Assembly (NCBI RefSeq): GCF_031877795.1
Contig: NC_133934.1
Location: forward strand, 46,654,725 to 46,718,724
Length of the DNA stretch: 64,000 bases
Source of the DNA: Strix aluco
Taxonomy: Eukaryota > Chordata > Aves > Strigiformes > Strigidae
Direction of reading: 5' to 3'
The position numbers were made by a program, and so were the translations under genes. Shown in pieces: positions 10,587 to 24,323 of the stretch. The notes below the pieces were generated by a model. That model ran no database searches and was not told the origin of the DNA. It saw nothing but the letters and a program-made list of their open reading frames with translations. Positions within the stretch are counted from its first letter, which is position 1. Each line of letters starts with the position of its first letter.

Positions 10587-12707
10587 TTGCTTAGGCAACT
10601 GCTTGACAGAATCCCTTGGGAGATGATCCTGAAGGGTATAGGGGTCCAGGAAGGCTGGATACTCTTTAAGAAGGAATTCTTAATGGCTCAGGAGCAGGCT
10701 GTCCCCAGGTGCTGTAAGAGAAGCCGACGGCAGAGAAGACCACCCTGGCTGAACAGGGAGCTTTGGCTGCAACTCAAGGAGAAAAGGAGAGTTTACGGCC
10801 TTTGGAAGAAGGGGCTAGCCACTCACAATGATTACAAAGATGCCGTGAGGCTATGCAGGGCAGAAATCAGGAGGTCTAAAGCCCAGCTAGAAATTAATCT
10901 GGCTTCAGCAATCAAGGACAAGAAGAAATGTTTCTATGTCAACAGCAAAAGAAAGACCAGGGAGAGCCTCCATCCCCTGCTAGACACAGGAGGAAACATG
11001 GTAAGAAGTGATGAGGAAAAGGCTGAGGTGCTTAATGCCTTCTTTGCCTCAGTCTTTAATAACAAGACTAGTTGTATTGAGGGAATCCAGCCTCTTCAGC
11101 CAGAAGACAGAGACTGGGAGAACGACCCCCCCACAATCCAGGAGGAGATAGTCAGTGACCTACTGCATCACATAGACACACACAAGTCTATGGGACCGGA
11201 TGGGATACACCCGAGGGTGCTGAAGGAGCTGGCTGGGGTGCTCGCCAAGCTGCTTTCCATCATTTACCAGCAGCCCTGGCTGACCGGGGAGGTCCCGACA
11301 GATTGGAAATTGGCCAATGTGACACCAATATATAAGAAGGGTCGGAAGGGTGATCCAGGAAATTACAGGCCTGTCAGCCTGACTTCGGTGCCCGGGAAGC
11401 TGATGGAGCAGCTCATCCTGAGTACCATCATACAACACATGCAGGACAACCAGATGATCAGGCCCAGTCAGCATGGGTTTATGAAAGGCAGGTCCTGCTT
11501 GACAAACCTGATCTCCTTCTACGACAGGGCGACCTGCTTATTGGATGATGGAAAGGCTGTGGACGTTCTCTACCTTGAATTCAGCAAGGCCTTTGACACC
11601 GTTTCCCACGGCATTCTCCTGGCAAAACTGACTGCTCATGGCTTGGATGGGCACACGCTTTGCTGGGTAAAACACTGGTTGGATGGCCAGGAGCAAAGAG
11701 TTGTGGTGAATGGAGTTAAATCCAGTTGGCGGCTGGTCACGAGTGGTGTCCCCCAGGGCTCGGTTTTGGGGCCACTCCTGTTTAACATCTTTATTGATGA
11801 TCTAGACAAGGGGATCGAGTGCACCCTCAGTGAGCTTGCAGATGACACCAAGTTGGGTGGGAGTGTTGATCTGCTCGAGGGTAGGGAGGCTCTGCAGAGA
11901 GATCTGGACAGGCTGGAGCGATGGGCTAAGGCCAACTGTAGGAGTTTCAATAAGGCCAAATGCCGGGTGCTGCACTTGGGCCACAACAACCCCCAGCAGC
12001 GCTACACGCTTGGGGAGGAGTGGCTGGAGAGCTGCCAGTCAGAGAGAGACCTGGGGGTGTTGATTGACAGCCGGCTGAACAGGAGCCAGCAGTGTGCCCA
12101 GGTGGCCAAGAAGGCCAATGGTATCTTGGCTTGTATCAGAAATAGCGTGGCCAGCAGGGACAGGGAAGTGATCTTACCCCTGTACTCGGCACTGGTGAGG
12201 CCACACCTCGATGACTGTGTTCAGTTTTGGGCCCCTCACTACAAAAAGGACATTGAATTACTGGAGCGTGTCCAGAGAAGGGCAACGAAGCTGGTGAAGG
12301 GTCTGGAGCACATGTCGTACGAGGAGCGGCTGAGGGAACTGGGGTTGTTTAGTCTGGAGAAGAGGAGGCTGAGGGGAGACCTCATCGCCCTCTACAACTA
12401 CCTGAAAGGAGGTTGCAGAGAGGTGGGGATGAGTCTGTTTAACCAAGTAACAAGCGATAGGACAAGAGGGAATGGCCTCAAGTTGCACCAGGGAAGGTTT
12501 AGACTGGATATTAGGAAGCATTTCTTTACAGAACGGGTTGTGAGGTGTTGGAATGGGCTGCCCAGGGAGGTGGAGGAGTTCCCATCCCTGGAGGTGTTTA
12601 AGAGTAGGGTCGACACAGTGCTTAGGGATATGGTGTACTTGGGAACTGTCAGTGTTAGGTTAATGGTTGGAGTAGATAATCTTCAAGGTCTTTTCCAACC
12701 TAGATGA
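10587..12707 (+). pseudogene. CR1 ORF2 reverse transcriptase, long open frame
   Basis: An uninterrupted 706-codon frame for the RT and C-terminal part of CR1 ORF2, in a different frame from the endonuclease piece upstream. Visible RT landmarks are [10 protein letters not shown] (about 11,313-11,342), [33 protein letters not shown], the DF-type metal-site block read here as [29 protein letters not shown] and the catalytic ADDTKLGG (about 11,840). The usual Asp before FSKAF is Glu here (YLEF), and the residue before ADD is Leu where Phe is usual. It continues through CR1 C-terminal motifs ([46 protein letters not shown]) and reads through into the 3' UTR. The element cannot move by itself, because its endonuclease and ORF1 are broken. 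Confidence 0.9.
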
Positions 12708-12716
12708 TTCTGTGAA

Positions 12717-15700
12717 AACTTTTTTTGTGCGTATTACCCATGCTCTGCACACTTGTGGTTTGGCCAGAATGTGAGTATACCTAAAAAGTTACTGAGAGAA
12801 GATCAGATCAGTGTGATGTCCATTTTGTGGTTTGGACTAATTACCTTCCTTGTACTTTTTTCTCCTTGGAATGAAACATGCCATTTTGTAACAAAAGGTT
12901 GGAAGTGCTAAGGTCATTTGTTGTGACAGATAAAAGGTGAAGATTGAAATAAGTGTTACATTTTTTCACATTGTCCAGAGCTTTATAACCCTAGCAGTCT
13001 CAGTCATTCCATCACTATTTTTCTTCCTTAAGTATGGACGAAGAGGTCAATAAATATAATTGGACTCTCATCTTTGAAAAACACAATTCATTGTAGTAAG
13101 AATAAATGCTGTGTCATCAACATGCAGTATTAAGTACATATTTTTAGCAAATATGTGAAAGATATTGATTGGGTACATCTGGCCAATTCCATGTTTCTAA
13201 AATCCCAGCATATTTCATTTATAAAATGATATTTCAGATGAAGAAAGGTGACCTTCACTGAACAAGCAGTGTTTTTAAAACTGTTTAAGTGTGCATCTAT
13301 AATTTAAGAAATCTGCAGAGGAGTAGGTTTTTTGGGGTTTTTTTTTTTGTTTGTTTTTTTTGTTTTTTTTTAACCTTGGCAATGCAGACCATGCTTTGAG
13401 AAGGAAAAAAAAAAATGTTAGGGAAACAAGAATTATCCACTGATATTATTTTATAAATACATACTTCCTTTCTCAAAGGGTGTCCAATCTAAATTAAGCA
13501 TCCAAATTTGATATAGTAAGTGAGGGTAAACAGTGGGGACAGATTGGAATGAAGGGCAGATTGTGCTGTTACAAGGCAATGAAAGCTCATACGTGAAACA
13601 AATATTGGTATAGGCTAAATTTACAAAGACTGCAAGATATACAGTTGAAGGGAGAAGGAAACCAGTAAAATAATGTATAAAACATTAACCTACAAATCCC
13701 AAACAGCAGCAACAGCAATTTATTTGACAATCCTAGGTGAATAATCAAGAGAACACCATAGATCACTCGGCTAAGTCAGCTTTATGCCCTTGTCTCCACA
13801 AGGACATGAGGCAGGCAGGGATTCAACAAGGCACTGAAAGCGGAACAGCCTGCAAGAGAGCCTTCAGCCCATCATGCCACAGAAACTTGAACAACTGTCA
13901 AGTAGCTCATTTGGATGAAGGGGGAACATGACTGCTTTCAGCAATTTGCATTGTTCCCCTGTCATTTTTGTGTGCCTTTTTATTTATGCACACTTTCAGA
14001 GCATCAGAAATCTGCATAAGTTTGTGCTTCAACCACAATGTTGGTTTGTAGTGACCCACACTAATAGGCAAACTTCACAAACGCCCATAAGGACTGAGGG
14101 CAGAACCTTCTCAACTACAGAGCACAGATTGCTCCAGAGCGAACTAAACTGGAACTTTCTGCTGTGGAAAAAGTATGCAGCAAATCATGTAGCCATTGGG
14201 ATAGCTCACTAGAACAAAATATGATACAGGTCTACATCTTATGGAGACCGTGTTAGAACTGAAACACTGGATAATACAGCTGCAATATCAGGGAGCAGGA
14301 GGGGGGAATTAAAGGTAGATCAACTAATAGAAAGGAGTATAACTTTTGCTTATAGAAATCTTATTAAAAAACATAGCATTATTGGTTTCCGCTGATTAGA
14401 AATAAGCCTCTTTCTTCACCCACAGTATAAAGTGTTGAGAATGCCAACTACATACCCAGTTACACACTTCTCCATTTGGCAAAGATGGGAAGTAAGGGTT
14501 AAGGAATTCCTAGTAGCTATCTACAGCAGAAACAGTTGCAAATCTGTGCTACTGTTTCCCAACCACAAAAATGATTCCTGTAGGAATATCTTGTCAGAAC
14601 AATCAGTATTGTTATGCAGTAAGGAAGATTGTTTTAAGAAAATAATCAGCAAATAAGACATTACAGTACAGGCTGCCATAAGAAACCATAATGAAAAACT
14701 GTGAATTGCGTGAAGAATTAAGAATTCTAACAGTTCAAGCTAGGATTTCTCAGGATACAGGAAAATAAATGTTTTCTTTCATAGCCATCTGTCTGCATGC
14801 TGAGATGCATCCTCAAGAGAAAATGTCCTGCTTGTTGGCCAAAGACACTAACTGCTGCAAATGAAAGTATGCCCAAGATGAGCCCAACTTAAACGTCAAG
14901 TGCATCTTGTGCATATAGCATTAGTGCACTTCAAAACAAGAAAAATAAATTGTTTGTGACACTTGGACTAGCACCAGATGCAAAGAGGAACAGAATATCA
15001 GCACATCAGCAGGCAGCAAATGCATTCAGCTGCAATGATTTCTTTAGCAGTATGCAGAATAAGAAAGTGAAATTTCAGACAAGCTATTAAAATTACGAGG
15101 ACACAATCATCAGGACAGCACTACAACCAGGGACAAGTTTACAACTAAGAAAGGAATAAAGACTGACACTGCAGGTACTACAAAAACACCACATAATCCT
15201 GATTTCAGTTAAAACATGTAAATTCAGAAATCTCAATGACCCTAAACCTGAAACAAAAAATTCAAACAATAGTTAGGCGAGTAAAAAAAAACCACACAAC
15301 CAAAAACCCAAAAAAGTACTAAGAGCAGACAATGTAGTGTGACATCCCAGCAACTTAGAGGTCTGCAAAGATTTAAAAAGACACAGAGTATACAACACCT
15401 ACCTCAGGAAGAATTCATTGCACTCAAAGAAAAAACAAATCCTGGAAAACAAAGGCAAAATTGCTGAAATTAGACGCTTAACCCCCAGACCAGTAGTTGT
15501 AAGGACAATGTCTGCATAGATCCAAGCAATTTAAACAAACACTAAACCAACTCATCCCCTTAGTGATAATTATAGACAGTATCACTTGACTGAATAGAGT
15601 AACTCACTCTCTGCAAGTGGACCAACATTTTGAAAGTTATATTTGTGCACAGTGTCTATTTGTGCACAGTGTATCAAGCAGATGCACAAATAGGACTTTA

Positions 15701-17899
15701 AGGCAGCCTTGCCCACAAGTGATGACATTTTTATGTCCCTAATGCAAAGATGACATCAAGGGAGCTATAGCCACAACCTTCAAATGCCTGCCAGAAATAC
15801 CTGGGAAAGTGAAATTAAAATTGGCTGCAGTAGTACCCACAGGATATTTGCTGACCTCTGCAAGCCTTTGTCCAATCCCCTAAAGGAAAAGGGTGATACT
15901 AACTGCCTAAAGACATTATTTCAGCTACTCATAAACTATCAGAATCTGTGAACTACTCCATACTAACTGAAATTGCAACATTACATCCCACTTACATGTC
16001 ACAAGAACAGAAGTAGGATGCATCCATTTGACTCCTTAACCCAGGTACCTCTGCAGCATAAGCAACCAGGAAGTGGAAACAATCTTCAATGAATTACAGC
16101 AGATCCAGGGAGACTTCAAAAATATCAAATAAACCCATGATATGCCAGTTCCCATAAAGAGAATGGAAAAGATCCAAACACAAAGCCACACCAAAAAAGG
16201 CTGCCTGTGCTCACCACTCTGGAAAGCCAGCTGCTTGAAGAGTAACTGCCAGAATGGAGACATCCCAACCAACCAAACATCGTAATACACAAAGTGGAAG
16301 CAGTTCAGCCCTGTACAGGTCATAAACAACAGATCTCCAACATTATTTTGGAAAGAAACATGTTTTCATAGAGAAGGCACATTGGTCAAATATGATTAAA
16401 AGCAGCAGAAATGTGATTTAAAAAAAACAGTCAGATGGACTAGACCCTTTTAATTACAAAACAGACCCCTCTATCTTGTAAGATTACTGTTTAGATTTAA
16501 GAAGTCTGGTCAGAACCACCACCCCTCCCTTCCTTCCCCTCCTCTCCAACTACCTCCACTGTTCCTAAGCCACAGTCGATTTGTATCTGACAAAGACTTC
16601 AGCAAATAAAAGAAGTTCTGTATTCATCAGATCATAACTATTGCAACAAAGTAAATGGATATCTATAGGGTACTACATAGAAACCTGAACAGACCAGCTT
16701 TCAGGGAACAATTGAGAAAAGGGCTATGTATATTCAGACAAAGAATTGAAGTCTGAATTTGCCCTGCCTGGGTGCACTCCTTTCAAGCTTTTTGAGACTG
16801 AAGTGCTGCCTCCTTCCATTGTTTCTGAAGACTGCATACCAAACACACTTTGGGAGGAAGGAAATGGGTGGTACAGTGTTCTACAAAGGAGCAAAGAGAA
16901 GCTGTGTGAGAAAGCAGCTAATATAAGCAACAGGAAGAGGTTAATAGGGAGGGAGAATTGTGCATCTAGAGAACAAGGGAGGTCTGAGGAGGAAAAGCAC
17001 GTATGTGCTGAGAAGAGGAGAAGCAGCTAAGTATACCCTTTCTTAGTCAACAAAGCACTTAAAACATGAATAATTTGTTGAATCATATTCAAGAGCAATA
17101 AATATGTAAGCCTGATGAACATGAATTTCAGTGAAGTCTTTGCTATGAGCTTTTCACAAATACTGACTTGCCAAGTGAACTTCACGTGGACCAAGACATG
17201 GCATGAAAAATTTCAGGAAGCTTGGTGATTTTGCCAACATTATTTGAACAGAAAACAAAATTCAAAATTCTTTAGAAACGTTTATGTTCAGCCTTAACCA
17301 CAAGAGGGACCTCAATCAGTCCTCAGGTCTGTTCATCTTAAACAGTTACACTGCACTAATATCTCTGCTCACAGCATACAGACTGAAAAACATTACACAG
17401 AGTCCAGGGACAGTCAAGATCTTTAGCCCAAGGAGTCATAAGAAATAAGACTAGAGCCTTCCTTGGAAGTTGCATTTCACAGACCTTTAAGTTTTCTTGT
17501 TCTCCTTTAACTCTGTTAAGAAGGCACAGACTTTCTCAAAGCACAGTACTGAAACCCAAGTAAAATTCTTCAGTCAAGGTCTCAGCTAACATTACAGAGA
17601 GAAAGATTCACTTATTTCATAGATTACCCAAGGTACAAAAGCTGTCCAGAATGTGTGTCATCAGCGAGAGAAAGAAACATGTAGGGCAAGGCTCCAGGAT
17701 AACAAAAAGCCAAAACAAAACAAATTTTTAGAGTAACCAGAAAATTTTAATCCCTATCCTCTAACCCCAACCAAAATCAGCAAAGTAAACAAAGATTAAC
17801 AAACTAGTATTCTGAAGGATAGAGATGAAAATCAAAATTGACAGAAATCAAGCTGAGTAAGATCTTTTCATTAACACAAAAAACAAAATATTCTTCAAC
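12717..17899. other. Intergenic DNA, no gene seen
   Basis: No supported gene. It contains a T-rich tract (13,329-13,370), an A-rich tract (about 15,282-15,316) and one 17-bp tandem duplication (15,641-15,674). Open frames at 13.7-14.7 kb, 16.0-16.3 kb and 16.7-17.0 kb show no protein family signature. Confidence 0.6.
15641..15674. repeat. 17-bp tandem duplication
   Basis: ATTTGTGCACAGTGTCT is followed at once by a copy differing at one base. It looks like a simple local duplication. Confidence 0.85.
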
Positions 17900-18720
17900 T
17901 GAATAAATATCTCAAAACCAAAATGAGTAATTGGGGCCACTATATGGCCAGGAAAGAACAGAGCTCAGGAATAATCCTTCTATAACTACCTAACAACATG
18001 AAACATTCTTCAATATGGAAAATGTCATTAAGCACAGACTAATAAAAATGGTGATAGCATCCAGCCCAAAGTTTTGAAAGAACTAGTATTGGATATCATA
18101 GACTGAATAACAAGACTTGATGAAGCTATCATGTGAGTAGCTATACCAGGTGACTGAAGAATAACAAACATGAGAAAAGTGGGGGGAACAAACAATCAAC
18201 CAGCCTGACCTAATAAAATCTTGAGAACAAGTCTCAAAACAGAAAATGGTTTATAGATCCCAGACTAAATACAAAGGAAAAATTGCAAGGTAGATATTAT
18301 ATCAAGTAAAAGAAACTACCTACCTGCATGGGAGGTGGGAATAAACTGTGGTGTAAGAAGAGAAGTATCAGTTTGGAGAGGGACTGCTGCTGGAGTTCTT
18401 GATGATCAAGTTGGGACTAAATTTAATAATGAATAATAGTCATCGTAGCACAAATACAGTTGGCTGAGAATACAGTGTTGGAGGGCATTGACAACAGATA
18501 GATCAGAATATTGTACAAGGAGGATGTGCTGACATGATAATCACAGTGACAGAAATAGGATAAAATTCAGATCAAAATGCAGATCATGCTTAATTTCAAG
18601 CAGTAGTTTTGGACATCTATGTTAACAAAAATTCAAACTGCACAAGATACAGAGTGGCTACACAAGTTTCCACTCCTCCACTTGTCCTACTGAAGTTTGG
18701 GTTACTCTGACAAGACAGAC
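17900..18720 (+). mobile_element. Ancient CR1/L3-like LINE relic (tentative)
   Basis: The stretch at about 18,055-18,250 keeps the word order of a CR1-type RT region: a CATCCAGCCCAAAGTTTTGAAAG block (like HPKVLKEL), a CCAGGTGACTGAAGAATAAC block (like PGDWK.AN), then AACCAGCCTGACCTAATAAAATC, which resembles the RPVSLT..PGKIL region. The following sequence around 18,355-18,420 faintly resembles the PQGS...DD region. Stops and indels are everywhere, so this rests on faint similarity recalled from LINE consensus sequences. Confidence 0.42.
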
Positions 18721-21700
18721 AGGAAGAAAGTATGGCTACTGTAAGACATAGGCAAAAGAAAACAGAAAGAAAGAGAGCCACTCAGCTTAAAGAATGTTTA
18801 ATGAAAGAATCACATAGACACGTAAAACAGCACATGGAGGCTCGTTACCTTTTGACTACTGAGGCTGTGCATTAACCTTCCAATTAAGAAATGCAGCAAC
18901 AAAGGCTATCTCTTCTTAAGAGTGAAATGTGTATCAAGGTTATATGAGGGTTCCCTGCACTGTCAAATCAGAATAACTTTTCCAGTTCTACACCGATGTT
19001 GAAAAGTCGGGCCTCAGTCTGGAAGGTTGCTTTTTATCAGTGCAATTCCCTATGTTTTACTTGGACCCTTGACCACAGACAGAAGGGAAGCAAAGCCATC
19101 CTAGGCCACATGGACTACCTTCTGTTAGGAAGCCAACAGTTCAGATGATCTTACACAAAACTCAAACTAGTTTAAAACCCCTCATATTTCTCTAGTGATG
19201 AGAAAAGCCTCAAAAAGATTGAACACACCACCTAGGCAATTTATCTCTGCCACAGCTACTGACTCTGGGGCAAGGGGCAATTTTTTTCTGGAACCATATC
19301 AGAAGATAACAACTGCATGTCAAAATACTATGGCAATGACTGAAAAGGCATTTTAAACATCACTACTCTGGTGTTTCACTGAGAAAAAGATTGACAAACT
19401 GCACTCATCAAATGCCTTTAAATAATGTTGTACTGGCTTCTTTTCCAGTGCAGACAACCTAGCTAAAAACCTGGATGCTGTATTAGTATACCATGTTTTT
19501 ATATACATATATACACACACATATACAATATTTATAGATATATATTTACACACACATACATAATGTTTTTATACACACACACACAAAGAACTTCATTGCC
19601 AGCAAGGGCAACAGCGCTGCAAAGAAAATGATCCTACTTTCAGAGGTTAGACTACCTAGGACAAAACTACCCATTTAAGGATCCACCAAAAAACCCCCCA
19701 AAACATCCAAACAAATCTCCAAACTGAAAGAGAAGACCAAGCATGTCAAGCCATGAGAGAGTGCCACCAAATAAAAGGCTGAGGTAGATAAGTCTACAGT
19801 TAAGAAGCCAGCACTTCTACTTAAACTTGAGTCTTCACACAGAGAGCCAAGACTCATTTCTTCACAGGGAATGCAGACATTTGTGTGGAGTGTCACTGTA
19901 TAATCCCAGAAAAACCAAATGAGAATAGTTTAAGATTATGAAGTTGATGGTGGCTAATAGTTGAATACCCTCAAGGTTTATAGCATCTTGGTTTGTTCCT
20001 GTGATATAATTATGGCAATTTATGAGTTTGAAGAACAGCTAATATTCTGGTACCTGGGGCGTATCTACTCATTCCTGAATAGTCACTGCATATAAGCAAG
20101 ATAAGGTTTTAAAGATTTTCATATTCTAGTAAAAACAACAAATTTTCATTTATCACATTTTCAGTGGAAAACAGAAAGTAACTGATTCCATCTTATGTCA
20201 GTAATAAACCTACTTTCACTCCCAGTCCTCTCTCAAAGCATGCCATTTTTAGACACAAGACTGTAAAGCTTACTTAAAGAATGATCTAGTGATGGGTGAC
20301 AAAATTATACTAATCATCTCAGATGGTTGCTTTCCCCTGAGGGGGTCAATTTTCAGAGTAATTTTAACAATAGTCATATTTTTCTCAATAGATCTGTGTT
20401 ATTTAATATATGTTAGACAGGCTATTGGTGCTACATAAGCTTTGTCTACAAAAGTATTTTTTGTTTCATCACATATCAAGTAATACATAGATATTAATAC
20501 TGGCAATTAAATCATAACTTGCATTCTCCAGAGTTGATTTTGTCTCAACTATTCTACAATCCATATAAGACAGGAAGTCTGGAACTGTTATGTTTCCTAC
20601 TAGTCTTGAAGCAAGTAGAGGGTTTGGGGGGGGTTTTGTTTTGTTTTAAAATAGTAACACTGTTCCTCACTTCAGGTGGACCAAATATTTTAGTTTCAGA
20701 TTTATAGATGTAAAACATGCATGCTTCTCCAGATAACCAAGGTTAATCCATTAAAGCAGTACCTTCAATACCTCAGCTTTTATGGCTGACTCCAATGTGT
20801 AATATACTACAGAAAGAAGTAGCCTCTGCCTCAACAAATTTCAGTAAAAAAAAAGTCATAAAAGAGTACAGATAATTGAATGACATTTCTTCAGGCAAAA
20901 AATTTTTCCTTAGATTTCAGTGTTCCGTGCAATTTCGGGTAATGCAACACCAGATCCCAAGAACTGGCAGTTTACTTGTCCGCATCTTGCTTCATCCACA
21001 CAATAAGTACAAAATTCATATTACACATACTAGAACAACTATCAAATCTGTTTCATAAGCAGCTATACCACAGCAAGGTCTTTACTTCTACCAAATTGGT
21101 TGCTTAATTCATTGTGGATTAGGAGATAATGTATATTGGATGATGAGTGTTGAGGATGTCTCTACATAATGTGTTCTAAAAATATTAATTACAGAATAAA
21201 CAGAAAAATAGGGAATGCTGCATAATTCAATACTAAATTAAGCACATTGAAAAAAATTGACAAATGTCCAAATGGTTCACATACCTCACAAGTCAACAAG
21301 AAGAATTATTTCCCTAACAATGTACCTTTAGTATTACCAAAAGACAAACTTGCAGGTAAATATATGTAAAAATGTACATTCATTCTACTCATGTCAGAGC
21401 CAATGGTAGTTCTCTAGCTTGCTGAAATGTACCCAACAAGTATTAACCACAGATTCACAGAGAGTAGTTCCACCCACACACACACACACCATACAAATAT
21501 AATAGCCTCTATGATTTCTTTCCTTACAGCATTAGAGGTTCCAGTGATAAAAAGAGAGTGTTTCCAAGTCCTGTATTTTCAATGATTTTTAACTTTCTTA
21601 TGATTGTATTTTAAGTGTAGAACATTTCTAGAGTTACATTAAGACGACTTAAATCTACACATTTTGTTGCTCCTCTTTGCAATTAACTAATTTTAGATTT

Positions 21701-22335
21701 GGAAACAACACCTGTCAAGCATTTTAAAGCTAAATGGAATAGAGCTGATAATGGCTTTAGCTGTGACATTTCAACCCAGTCTTTGGCATACTACTGAAAA
21801 TAATTAATCTAACCCCTAGAAAAAAAATTCTATAGATTTGACATTGAATTAATGTCAACTTTTAATACTGGGGATGCTACTGGGTGATCTTTATGACTTA
21901 TAAAATCCTTCTTCGGTAAAGACTCAAATGGATCACTTTCCATACTTCTCCCTAACCAAATGTTAAAACATGTATTCCTTACTTTTACACCATTCAGAAT
22001 ATAAAATCAACACAATCTTTACTTTAAAACTGTTTACATAATGTTTACATTCTATATATACCTAAGACCATACCTACACTCTTTTTTTGGTATCTCAAAT
22101 GTTTCTGCTGGGGACACACCACATTATCAGTCATTCTCATTCAGCAGTACACACACCAAACTTCTCAAAATTTTTCAGCACAAGTGTATATTAAGAAAAA
22201 CTCCACACCAATGGTTTGCCCACATCACTTGGCAATGTCCCTTTAATATTAATACACAGAGAAGTAAAATTTTTTCATAAATTTGTTCAAGTATGTGGAA
22301 CATGTAAAATGCATAAGAATCAATATGGACTTCAT
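18721..22335. other. Intergenic DNA downstream of RAPGEF2
   Basis: No supported gene. A patchy TA/CA microsatellite lies at 19,499-19,585 and a short CA run at 21,474-21,488. The rest is AT-rich sequence without a recognised element. Confidence 0.6.
19499..19585. repeat. TA/CA-rich microsatellite
   Basis: Interrupted runs of TATA, CACA and TATACA words. The array is impure, so it is probably old. Confidence 0.8.
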
Positions 22336-24323
22336 TAATGTTATATTTATTTATTTTCCAGCTTCATACAAACTGGATGTAGAAGCATAAACATAGTACA
22401 TTTCTACCATTTTCAACAAAAATATAACCAATATGTACAATTATTGTATTAAAAATACAAAAGGGATACAGACTCCACCAATGTCTTTCTAAAAGACATA
22501 CAGGTACAAGTAGTATCAAAAGTATGAGGAAATCACCAGTTAATTGTACATTCTGCACTTGACATCACAGAGCGAACTGAGATTAGCAGTCCTATGGTCT
22601 ACAATTACTTAATGCTTATATAACATTTGTGCAACTTGTGATAGAGCTAGGATTTTGTAATTCTATATGCACATGAGGTCCATAGCCTTTAGAATAAAAC
22701 TGGCAAATAATGCATATTACATGTAAAATTACAAATGCATGATTGACAATGTGATATATAAGCAAATAGACAAAAGCTATGATTACAGGAGAGAGAATTA
22801 AATAAAGCACTGACATTTGTTTGATACAGTGAAAAAACACTGCAATTTGATCTTTAAAAGTTGAAGCTATTTACGTTTATCTACTGATCAATATGATCAG
22901 CTGAGTTCAATGGAAAAAAAAAAAAATCCAAGACCAGCAGTTCCTCACATTTGAGTACTACTCGGATTGGCAGCCTTCACTTCTCCGGAGTCTGTGCAAA
23001 AACAACACAAAAATAGAGGGGAGGGTCATTTCAGTCATTATAGGGTTAATAGCAGCTGTGAGCAGGTGGTTGCTACACATTGGCCTTCTCTACACATGCA
23101 GTGTTCCATGAAGCCATTAACAGTTGTGACTATTTCTGCATTGCAAAGGCTGGCAAATCTAAACGTGTTATTTTTCATTACTTAAAGGCTCGTTTATCCC
23201 CTAATGCCAAAGTCAATAGATGGAGGTTATTAGATCAGTGTTAACAGCTGACAGGAGCTGTGACATCCCAACTTGCCTTCACTGCAATGTTATCCAGTTA
23301 ATTTTTCTTTTAATTAACTACTATATAGTAAAATAAAAAAAAATATATATATATAACTTAAAGGTGGGGTTGCCATCTGTCTCATTAGAATGGGACACTT
23401 TCTTTTTTAGTATGCCATCCTGTATCCCGCAAGGCACAGGTATGAGACACACAGTGTCCTCTTCCATCACCAGCCAGTTGCAAGCACACGTTTCTGCATT
23501 TACACTAGACCGGGCTGGCTGAGGATGCCATTAACGCTAACATTTACAAACTTTTGAAGATTCCAGGGTGGGGCACATTAAGAGTGAAGTGAGACGGTCA
23601 AGGAAAGGCTGCATCCTCATAACCTCTGCCTTCCCTTCTGCCCTGCTCAGCCACGTGGTAGCAGTACTCTTTCCAGGAGCTCAGGCTGGCAACCCTACTT
23701 ACGGGTATAAAATAATACTGTAATTACTATGCAGATGCAGTATTTGATCTCCAAAATGCAAACATACAAAATAGTAACAAAGGCATTGTAAACAAGCAAA
23801 TAAGCACTGCCTCCTTGAAGGATTTCAATGCATTTTTCTCTTTGTAGATTAAAGGCCAAATGTAATTTGAGAACTAGCTTATCTCATTATCCCAATGAGA
23901 CTAAGTGCTAGGATTGTGATTAAAATCTAAAAGGAAGATTTAAAAAAAAAAAACCAAAACCTTCCAGGCATTGGGAAGTGCAGCCAGAGTTAATCATCCT
24001 GATGTGATGATCTTGGAATTTGGAATGATACTGTGTGATGTGGCAGACAGCGACAGTGGTAGCTTGGAGATTGCTGCACTGTGCATTTCAAGCAACACAG
24101 TTTGAAAAGTGCCAGGGCGATTTCTTCACAGTATTTCACATGCAAGGGGAGAGGGGACAGAAGGGGGAGGGGCGGAGGAAGAAGCCCCATGCTGCTTTAA
24201 GGCAGGGAAGGAGGCAAATAGGTCCACCATCCTTTAACTATAGTTCCAAGGCTCCTATTCTAGGGACGTCTTCTTGTGCTCTCCTTTAAGGTGGCTCACT
24301 CTGGATCCAGAAAAGTCCAAGTC
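22336..24323 (-). other. RAPGEF2: RAPGEF2 3' UTR (extent inferred)
   Basis: About 2 kb of non-coding sequence between the stop codon and the best polyadenylation signal. It is AT-rich, with an A/AT run at about 23,334-23,355. No transcript evidence was available. The end is inferred from the tandem AATAAA signals only, and upstream variant signals (ATTAAA near 23,305) could give shorter forms. Confidence 0.65.

Larger units (their letters stand above)
9480..12716 (+). mobile_element. CR1 LINE, internally deleted, RT open
   Basis: A relatively young CR1 retrotransposon of about 3.24 kb. From 5' to 3' it holds an ORF1 remnant (GGGWKQVP and HNRYGTLEL-like words, then the SGNH-esterase start GDSILRGVEGP at about 9,865-9,900), then a join near 10,075-10,092 into the middle of the ORF2 endonuclease (VVVGVYYRPPNQ, LVGDFNFPDICWKYN), then a complete reverse transcriptase and the C-terminal ORF2 region. 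It ends in a short 3' UTR with a TTCCAACCTAGATGATTCTGTG terminus at about 12,694-12,716. Lost are the rest of the ORF1 esterase and the N-terminal half of the endonuclease. A frameshift near 10,515-10,540 separates endonuclease from RT. I see no clear target-site duplication, as is usual for CR1. The 5' limit is approximate. Confidence 0.93.
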
